Shown: positions 4,866 to 9,560 of the stretch, piece by piece
Position numbering within the stretch: position 1 is the first letter of the stretch
Layout of the letters: every line of letters starts with the position of its first letter
Origin: an uncultured Eubacterium sp.
Lineage (GTDB): Bacteria > Bacillota > Clostridia > Lachnospirales > Lachnospiraceae
Assembly: GCA_910584795.1 (NCBI GenBank)
Contig: CAJUBZ010000030.1
Location: 1-9,560 of the forward strand
Direction: 5' to 3'
Length of the DNA: 9,560 nucleotides
Program-made: the position numbers and the translations under genes
The notes under the pieces: generated by a model
The model's database searches: none
Told to the model about the DNA's origin: nothing
The model's input: only the letters and a program-made list of their open reading frames with translations

Positions 4866-6008
4866 ATGGAAAGTATGTATTTTAATAACGCTGGTGCGGG
4901 GTTAATGAGTAAAGGAACGTTAAGAACGATAGTGGATCATATGAATCTTGAAATGAGTGTAGGCGCTTATAAGGCAGCTAGTACAAGGATTGATGAGGTA
5001 AATAGATTTTACTCACTTGCAGCAAATCTCATAAATGCAAAATCAAAAGATGAAATTGCTTTTATTGATAGTGCAAGTCGTGGCTGGAATTTAATTATGT
5101 ATGGTCTTGATATTAAAACTTCTGATGTAATTGTCACTTTATCAAGTGAATATGGAACAAATCTTCTTACTATTTATGATATTGTTAAAAAAACTCATTG
5201 TGGCATAAAAGTAGTTGAGTGTAATAGTGAAGGGAAATTTAGTTTAGATGATGTTGAACAAGCATTGAAATCTGGTGGAACTATTTTAGCAGTTAGCCAT
5301 GTAGTAGCTCAAGGTTCTATTGTTAATCCGGTTGTAGAACTTGGTACGCTTGCTCAACGGTATAATGCTATATATGTAGTAGATGGATGTCAAGCGGTAG
5401 GGCAAATGAAAGTCGATGTTCAGGAGATTAACTGTTGTGCATATGTTACAGCAGGGCGTAAATGGTTGAGAGGACCTCGCGGCACAGGACTATTGTATAT
5501 ACGAAAGAACGCTCCGATTCATACGCCACAGATAGATTTAGCATCTGCTGATTTAGTTTTTGATGAGTCAGGTAAAGTTATAGATGTTAAAGTTAGGGAG
5601 GATGCTAAACAATTTGAATTATGGGAAAAAAATACTGCTTCACTATTAGGTTTGGCAAATGCTATTCAAGAATATTTAGATTATGGTGTTGAAGTTGCAG
5701 CAGGGGAAATATGTGCGAAAGCAAATTATATTAGAAGTTGCATTGCGGAAAATCCCAATCTTATCTTGGTTGGAAGTGAGACTTCTACCACCGGCGTAGC
5801 GGGGTTTTATATGAAAAATACAACACAAGAGAACTTGGTTAAAGAAACAATTGAGAAAGAAAACTTTATTGTGTCTTATGTATGTGACTGGGATTGTCCT
5901 ATTTTCTTTCCTAAATGTGGAGTTCAGTATGTTTTTCGTATTTCGCCACATTATTATACTGGCAATGAAGATATTGAAGCAATATGCAATTTGATAAAGA
6001 AGTTGTAA
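4866..6008 (+). CDS. Class V aminotransferase-fold PLP enzyme
   Basis: A 380-residue cytoplasmic enzyme of the class V aminotransferase / cysteine desulfurase superfamily (fold type I). Visible landmarks are the N-terminal FNNAGAGLM (6-14), IDSASRGWN (67-75) at the cofactor phosphate site, SHVVAQGSIVNPV (144-156), VVDGCQAVGQ (171-180) with D173 for the pyridine nitrogen and Q176, and TAGRKWLRGPRGTG (195-208) with K199 as the Schiff-base lysine. The C-terminal FRISPHYYTGNEDIE (357-371) is typical of the selenocysteine lyase / isopenicillin epimerase / EgtE-like branch. Reactions in this branch include C-S lyase, transamination and epimerisation; the substrate here is unknown. Cysteines 340, 344 and 351 lie near where desulfurases carry their active Cys, but a match is not clear. 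The ATG at 4866 is chosen because GGAGG (4854-4858) is seven bases before it; a GTG at 4863 overlapping the upstream TAG is too close to the site. No IscU/SufU partner is nearby, which argues against an iron-sulfur role. Confidence 0.88.
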   Translation: MESMYFNNAGAGLMSKGTLRTIVDHMNLEMSVGAYKAASTRIDEVNRFYSLAANLINAKSKDEIAFIDSASRGWNLIMYGLDIKTSDVIVTLSSEYGTNLLTIYDIVKKTHCGIKVVECNSEGKFSLDDVEQALKSGGTILAVSHVVAQGSIVNPVVELGTLAQRYNAIYVVDGCQAVGQMKVDVQEINCCAYVTAGRKWLRGPRGTGLLYIRKNAPIHTPQIDLASADLVFDESGKVIDVKVREDAKQFELWEKNTASLLGLANAIQEYLDYGVEVAAGEICAKANYIRSCIAENPNLILVGSETSTTGVAGFYMKNTTQENLVKETIEKENFIVSYVCDWDCPIFFPKCGVQYVFRISPHYYTGNEDIEAICNLIKKL

Positions 6009-6029
6009 ATTATTTTTAGAGGAATAAAG

Positions 6030-7079
6030 ATGAATGACTATCAGATAATATTAAGTAGAGATTTATTACAATGTTTAGAAAATGATACAGTATGTGTTAC
6101 TGGTATTATTTCTGATAAATGGGGTAAAAAAGATCGATTTGGGATTTCTTTAAAGGATTTAACAGGAATAATTAATGTAAGTTTTTGGAATAATAATGTC
6201 AGATGTTATACTAAAGGAATGTTTGTAAAGGGGAAAAGAGCAAGAATATACGCAACTGTAGTATTGGACCGTGAAGGAAACAAATGCCTTGGTAATGTTA
6301 ATAACGTAGAATTTCTTGAAGAAATTAGTCAGCTTAATAAGGAATTAGATATATTAGAACAAGAATCGCTTGTAATGTTGAGCAAAATATGTAATAAGAT
6401 TAGAATGCATTTAGGAAAGTTAGATTTTATTGAGGTAAATACTCGTGTCATATCAAGATATTTGGGTGATGAAATATTGGAACCACTTTTAGCGGAGTAT
6501 CCTGGATTTGGGACTTCAGCGTATTTGGCTCCGTCGCCTTCATCGCAATTATCGGAGTTTCTAGCTGTTACATTATTGCCAAAAGTTTTTACTGAGACAA
6601 TTTCGTTTACTACAAGTTATCGTTTTCCAAATGGCTCTACTGAAACACCTATTATTATGGCAAAAGCAATTAATTTACCTAAAGATGAGGGAAAAAATAT
6701 CATTTTACGAATTTCAAAAAGTATTGTTGATTCCTTGTCTGACAAGACATTTCGTTTAATTACTTCACAGAGTGAGTGGAATGACGAATTGCCACTACAA
6801 AGAGCTTATGAAAATGGAGCATTTAGATTTAGCACATATTCTACAAACATTCCGGCTATCGGTCGCAAATGGAATTCAATGGTTTATACTATCAGTAGAT
6901 TTGAAGATGATAAGGGTAATTTATTGGTAGAGAGTTCTACGGAATTGATAAATGAATCTACAAATATAAGTACTTTTACATTCTATCCATCGCAGTACTT
7001 AAACTGGATATCAAAGGCACCAAAGCGCCAATTGTTAAATTTATGGAAGGTATATGATGGAGGAAGTATGTATGGCTGA
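6030..7079 (+). CDS. OB-fold plus class II aminoacyl-tRNA-synthetase-like protein, possibly degenerate
   Basis: A 349-residue protein. Residues about 18-98 look like an OB-fold anticodon-binding domain of the Lys/Asp/Asn-tRNA synthetase kind (VCVTGIISDKWGKKDRFGISLKD, then GIINVSFWNN). Residues 112-213 resemble the start of a class IIb catalytic domain: FIEVNTRVIS (133-142) in place of motif 1 FxEVxTP, and SAYLAPSPSSQLSEFLA (163-179), like the YLxxSPQLY strand-helix that leads into motif 2. The following segment (FTTSYRFPNGSTETPIIMAKA, 193-213) takes the place of motif 2, with R198 a possible ATP ligand. No GxGxGxDR motif 3 is seen, and the protein is about 100-150 residues shorter than a full synthetase, so it may not charge tRNA. 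It could activate an amino acid for the pathway, transfer one, or be a binding subunit. AGAGGAA (6018-6024) precedes the start; the gap to the upstream gene is 21 bases, and the end overlaps the next gene by eight. Confidence 0.7.
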   Translation: MNDYQIILSRDLLQCLENDTVCVTGIISDKWGKKDRFGISLKDLTGIINVSFWNNNVRCYTKGMFVKGKRARIYATVVLDREGNKCLGNVNNVEFLEEISQLNKELDILEQESLVMLSKICNKIRMHLGKLDFIEVNTRVISRYLGDEILEPLLAEYPGFGTSAYLAPSPSSQLSEFLAVTLLPKVFTETISFTTSYRFPNGSTETPIIMAKAINLPKDEGKNIILRISKSIVDSLSDKTFRLITSQSEWNDELPLQRAYENGAFRFSTYSTNIPAIGRKWNSMVYTISRFEDDKGNLLVESSTELINESTNISTFTFYPSQYLNWISKAPKRQLLNLWKVYDGGSMYG

Positions 7080-8967
7080 TAATTATAGTATCGTTGAACC
7101 ATTAGGAAATAGATACAGTAGTTCAAAACTTGAGCGGTATTGGGAGAGCTTTGAGGGAAAATATGGACTTAGAACATCTCGCATAATACAATTTGATCCA
7201 TATGCTTCAATGTCAAGATGTCCAGTGAAGTATATATTAGAAAAGTTTGAGTTAAATGGTTCTATTCCCAGTAAAGATTGGATTGAAGACAATTTGAAAC
7301 TTTTTATTAGAGAAGAAGGTATGGCAGCAGCTACTGATAAGCCAAAGGTTTTTTCGCCCGTAATCGATGAGGAAATTTTTTTGTCAGATGAATATCTAGA
7401 TAATTTTTTAAATAACAGTGAGTGGGAAAACTTTTTGAAAGTCGAATTACCAAAGGATGATACTTACGTAGAAATGGCAAATTGTATCTATAACTTATTA
7501 TGTAATCCACAAATTGGTTCTTCAAAAAATGCTATTAACAATGAAAAATCATCATTTGTGAATCATATATTACCGTTGCTTGAGAAGAAGAAACGCCTTT
7601 TGTTTATCCTGCCGGGATTTCCATTTAAAGATCAAAATAAGTTTAGGGTTCCTTATGATGCATCTTGTGTTGATTTTAGTGAAATATCATTTTTATTGCG
7701 TTTGCATTCATTAATTCAAGCATTATATCAAGTTCATCCTTTTGGAGCTGATGCTCTTGTGCTTTCTGATGGACGATTATACCAGGATATTTTCGGTGTA
7801 GATTCTAAAGAAGTTGCAATGTATCAATGGAGGTTACATGATTTTAGGAATAAACTAAACATTCAGGGTGATGTGTCAATTATTGATTTAAAGGAGCTGA
7901 TTGAACGAGCAGATGAAAACGGAGAAATCAGCAAAATTATTGAGCATATAGAAACTATAATTCTTAGTGATTTTAAAAAGGAAGAATTTTTTCAAGGGTT
8001 AGTTCAAGGCATGAAATGGAATATGAATTCTCGAAAATTATTGGGAAAACTTAATGATTTTGATACTTGGGATATCATTAAAGGTAATCGCAATGATATA
8101 AAAAAGGAATTATTAGGGATTTGGGATTGGTATCATGAAATTGCAGAGTCAGCAGCTATTAAGTATGCTGCTACTAATCTTATGTTAAGATGGACAGATT
8201 TATTAAGCAAATTTTTTCCTGAATCTATCAGATGTACAGTACATCCTAAGAAAAACCAGTTTGCATTAGCAATGAATTATGCTTGGAATGGTGTAGCTTG
8301 GTCCGAAAAGTGGCCGAAAAGTTTAAAAGATATTTCTACGGTACCTTTTTATACTTTGAAGGAACATAAAGTAAAAATAGTAAAATTTCAGAGTAATCAT
8401 TATCCGTGTTTTTTTACTAAAGAGCAATATAATCAAGAATTAGATTATGCAAAAAATGTTCTTAAAGCTGATGGATGGAATGTTGATAATATTTTTGGAA
8501 GAGAGTTCAATATTTATGATTTAAATGAATTTATTGAATTAGGGCATGGTGATGAGAATTTCTCTTGGGAAAGACAAGAAATGTCTGATGATTATTATAA
8601 AACATTACTTCAATTTCGCATTAATCATTATAAAAAGTATGGTTTTGGGGTTCATGCCATTTTTATGGATGGTCATCTTATTGGACAAATGGGATTACAA
8701 GTACTTAACGAACAGAAATATCAGATAGAGTATGTGATTTTTCTTGGAAAGAATTATGCTAAAAAAGGAATAGGGACAAAACTTTTAAAATACTTGTTTG
8801 ATAGATGTAAAGATGAAGGGATAGAAACAATATATGGCGTGATACGTAGTGATAATGTCATATCAAAACATATTGTGGATAAATTTGGTGGAAAAATGAT
8901 AAAAACGATGGCTCATTATCATCAAACTGGAGTTTTGTATGAAATCAAGCTTAGAAGGGAGGGTTAA
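7072..8967 (+). CDS. PvcA/DIT1-family isonitrile synthase fused to a C-terminal GNAT acyltransferase
   Basis: A 631-residue two-enzyme fusion. Residues about 135-440 match the DIT1/PvcA family, whose bacterial members PvcA and IsnA convert the amino group of tyrosine or tryptophan to an isonitrile using ribulose-5-phosphate. Landmarks are LLFILPGFPFKDQNKF (176-191), with the family's FPFKxxN signature, DFSEISFLLRLHSL (201-214), GADALVLSDGRLYQDIFG (225-242), with the SDGR motif, and IRCTVHPKK (386-394). Residues about 480-627 form a GNAT domain: NYAKKGIGTKLL (561-572) carries the acetyl-CoA pyrophosphate loop with G566 and G568, and SDNVISKHIVDKFGG (593-607) is the usual end of the fold. Residues 1-130 are unrecognised. 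The start at 7072 follows GGAGG (7059-7063) by eight bases and overlaps the previous stop by eight; the ATG at 7054 lies before that site. Neither a PvcB-like oxygenase nor a transporter is in the window. The isonitrile assignment rests on motifs; the substrate is unknown. Confidence 0.85.
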   Translation: MADNYSIVEPLGNRYSSSKLERYWESFEGKYGLRTSRIIQFDPYASMSRCPVKYILEKFELNGSIPSKDWIEDNLKLFIREEGMAAATDKPKVFSPVIDEEIFLSDEYLDNFLNNSEWENFLKVELPKDDTYVEMANCIYNLLCNPQIGSSKNAINNEKSSFVNHILPLLEKKKRLLFILPGFPFKDQNKFRVPYDASCVDFSEISFLLRLHSLIQALYQVHPFGADALVLSDGRLYQDIFGVDSKEVAMYQWRLHDFRNKLNIQGDVSIIDLKELIERADENGEISKIIEHIETIILSDFKKEEFFQGLVQGMKWNMNSRKLLGKLNDFDTWDIIKGNRNDIKKELLGIWDWYHEIAESAAIKYAATNLMLRWTDLLSKFFPESIRCTVHPKKNQFALAMNYAWNGVAWSEKWPKSLKDISTVPFYTLKEHKVKIVKFQSNHYPCFFTKEQYNQELDYAKNVLKADGWNVDNIFGREFNIYDLNEFIELGHGDENFSWERQEMSDDYYKTLLQFRINHYKKYGFGVHAIFMDGHLIGQMGLQVLNEQKYQIEYVIFLGKNYAKKGIGTKLLKYLFDRCKDEGIETIYGVIRSDNVISKHIVDKFGGKMIKTMAHYHQTGVLYEIKLRREG

Positions 8968-8968
8968 T

Positions 8969-9388
8969 ATGCCTGTTTGTTATATTACATTATCTGAAAA
9001 TAAGCAACAGTTAACAAAAAAACAAATGCAGGATTTAAGGGAAATTATCGCTAAGGGTTTAGATTCGAATTCACGTAAGCTTGATAGAACACATATTACA
9101 ATACGTGAGCAATATAGTAGTCGTGATTGTATGTTAGCTGATATTGAAATTGATATATTTTCACAATTATATTTAAGGAGATTATTTTCTAGAGATAAAA
9201 GAGCAAATTTTATTTCAGGGAAAGTTTCTGAATATTTGAATTGTTGTTGTGCGACATGGATTAATATGGAAATTGTTGGATATTCAAGAGTTAATGTTGG
9301 TGGCGATGCTTTTTATTCTGATTCTGATAACTCTATTATACGATTTATTCAGAAAGTAAGAGGAATATCTACATATAAGCAAAATTAA
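8969..9388 (+). CDS. Tautomerase-superfamily protein with potential catalytic Pro-1
   Basis: A 139-residue protein starting Met-Pro, so removal of the initiator Met would expose an N-terminal proline, the general base of 4-oxalocrotonate tautomerase-like enzymes. The sequence PVCYITLSEN, then LTKKQMQDLREIIAKGLD, then THITIREQ (residues 2-48) follows the strand-helix-strand unit of that superfamily. A second unit is suggested by ADIEIDIFS, RDKRANFISGKVSEYL and WINMEIVGYSRV (57-108), giving the fused double-unit architecture seen in longer family members. Residues 110-139 are an unassigned tail. A role in ketonising or isomerising an enol intermediate of the pathway would fit, but no substrate can be read from the sequence. 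The start at 8969 is fixed by AAGGGAGGG (8955-8963) and by the Met-Pro; an in-frame ATG at 8939 lies inside the preceding gene. Only one base separates it from the upstream stop, so the two are coupled. Confidence 0.72.
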   Translation: MPVCYITLSENKQQLTKKQMQDLREIIAKGLDSNSRKLDRTHITIREQYSSRDCMLADIEIDIFSQLYLRRLFSRDKRANFISGKVSEYLNCCCATWINMEIVGYSRVNVGGDAFYSDSDNSIIRFIQKVRGISTYKQN

Positions 9389-9560
9389 ACAAAAATGTGT
9401 TAGATATGTTTTCACAGACAAATAAATGCAACAAATGTTATTTATATGTTTTTGCAAATTATCATGAGTATTTGCTATGCTTTCTTAGTGTATATTATTT
9501 TTAGAATAGAGATGAGCAAAACGCACTAATTCAATAGCGGGGTTTGGCAGTTAGCCTTTG
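9389..9560. other. Right end: non-coding, no clear terminator
   Basis: No open frame longer than about 13 codons with a ribosome binding site is seen. Weak dyads exist: GCAAAT (9454-9459) with ATTTGC (9470-9475), and an AT-only dyad ATAAAT (9422-9427) with ATTTAT (9440-9445). Neither is GC-rich or followed by a T-run, so I do not call an intrinsic terminator for the five-gene operon. The last 40 bases become more GC-rich and may belong to the next module. Confidence 0.5.

Noticed and set aside
4866..6008. Housekeeping cysteine desulfurase (IscS/SufS)
   Set aside because: There is no scaffold or Suf/Isc partner gene nearby, and the C-terminal cysteines do not clearly match the conserved active-site loop.
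6030..7079. Functional lysyl- or asparaginyl-tRNA synthetase
   Set aside because: It is too short, has no visible motif 3, an altered motif 2 region, and sits in a biosynthetic-looking operon.
8546..8728. Plus-strand open frame of 60 codons inside the isonitrile synthase gene
   Set aside because: It lies wholly within the GNAT part of the fusion in another frame and has no ribosome binding site.
9422..9475. Intrinsic terminator after the five-gene operon
   Set aside because: The dyads are short and AT-rich and have no following T-run.
1..9560. tRNA or rRNA genes, insertion-sequence ends, or a CRISPR array
   Set aside because: I saw no cloverleaf with a CCA-side stem, no transposase, and no regularly spaced repeats on either strand.

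Overview
The window looks like part of a genome from a low-to-moderate GC Gram-positive, most likely a gut clostridium of the Lachnospiraceae type. Supporting signs are strong GGAGG ribosome binding sites before nearly every gene, tightly packed or overlapping genes, and a set of small accessory proteins (BRCT, YodL domain, YkgJ-type cysteine cluster) that I associate with integrative conjugative elements or plasmids of that group. No conjugation, integrase or replication gene lies inside the window, so the mobile-element reading is inference.

Left part (about 1-3060, plus strand, higher GC): a BRCT-only protein (64-309), then, behind an intrinsic-terminator-like hairpin (408-438), an overlapping three-gene operon: YodL-domain protein (462-1199), YkgJ-like cysteine cluster protein (1192-1932) and an unrecognised 211-residue protein (1916-2551). 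A long near-perfect RNA hairpin (2607-2647) sits before a small unrecognised helical protein (2722-3057). A bidirectional terminator (3107-3155) separates this part from a convergent small XRE-type repressor (3163-3498, minus strand), whose promoter lies inside a compound inverted repeat.

Right part (about 3160-9560, clearly more AT-rich): after some 370 bases of apparently non-coding sequence, a promoter overlapping a perfect 24-bp palindrome drives five closely spaced plus-strand genes. These are an HTH regulator with a glycine-rich hydrophobic middle and a likely C-terminal winged helix (3973-4863), a class V PLP enzyme (4866-6008), an OB-fold plus class II aminoacyl-tRNA-synthetase-like protein that lacks a recognisable motif 3 (6030-7079), a PvcA/DIT1-family isonitrile synthase fused to a C-terminal GNAT acyltransferase (7072-8967), and a tautomerase-superfamily protein with a potential catalytic Pro-1 (8969-9388).

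The most interesting content is this last operon. It reads as a compact, self-regulated small-molecule pathway built round an isonitrile synthase, without the usual Fe(II)/2-oxoglutarate oxygenase partner in the window, and with amino-acid-handling enzymes (PLP enzyme, synthetase-like protein, GNAT, tautomerase) in its place. The composition break and the accessory-gene context suggest it was acquired as cargo. The product is unknown. The right end (9389-9560) shows no gene and no clear terminator.
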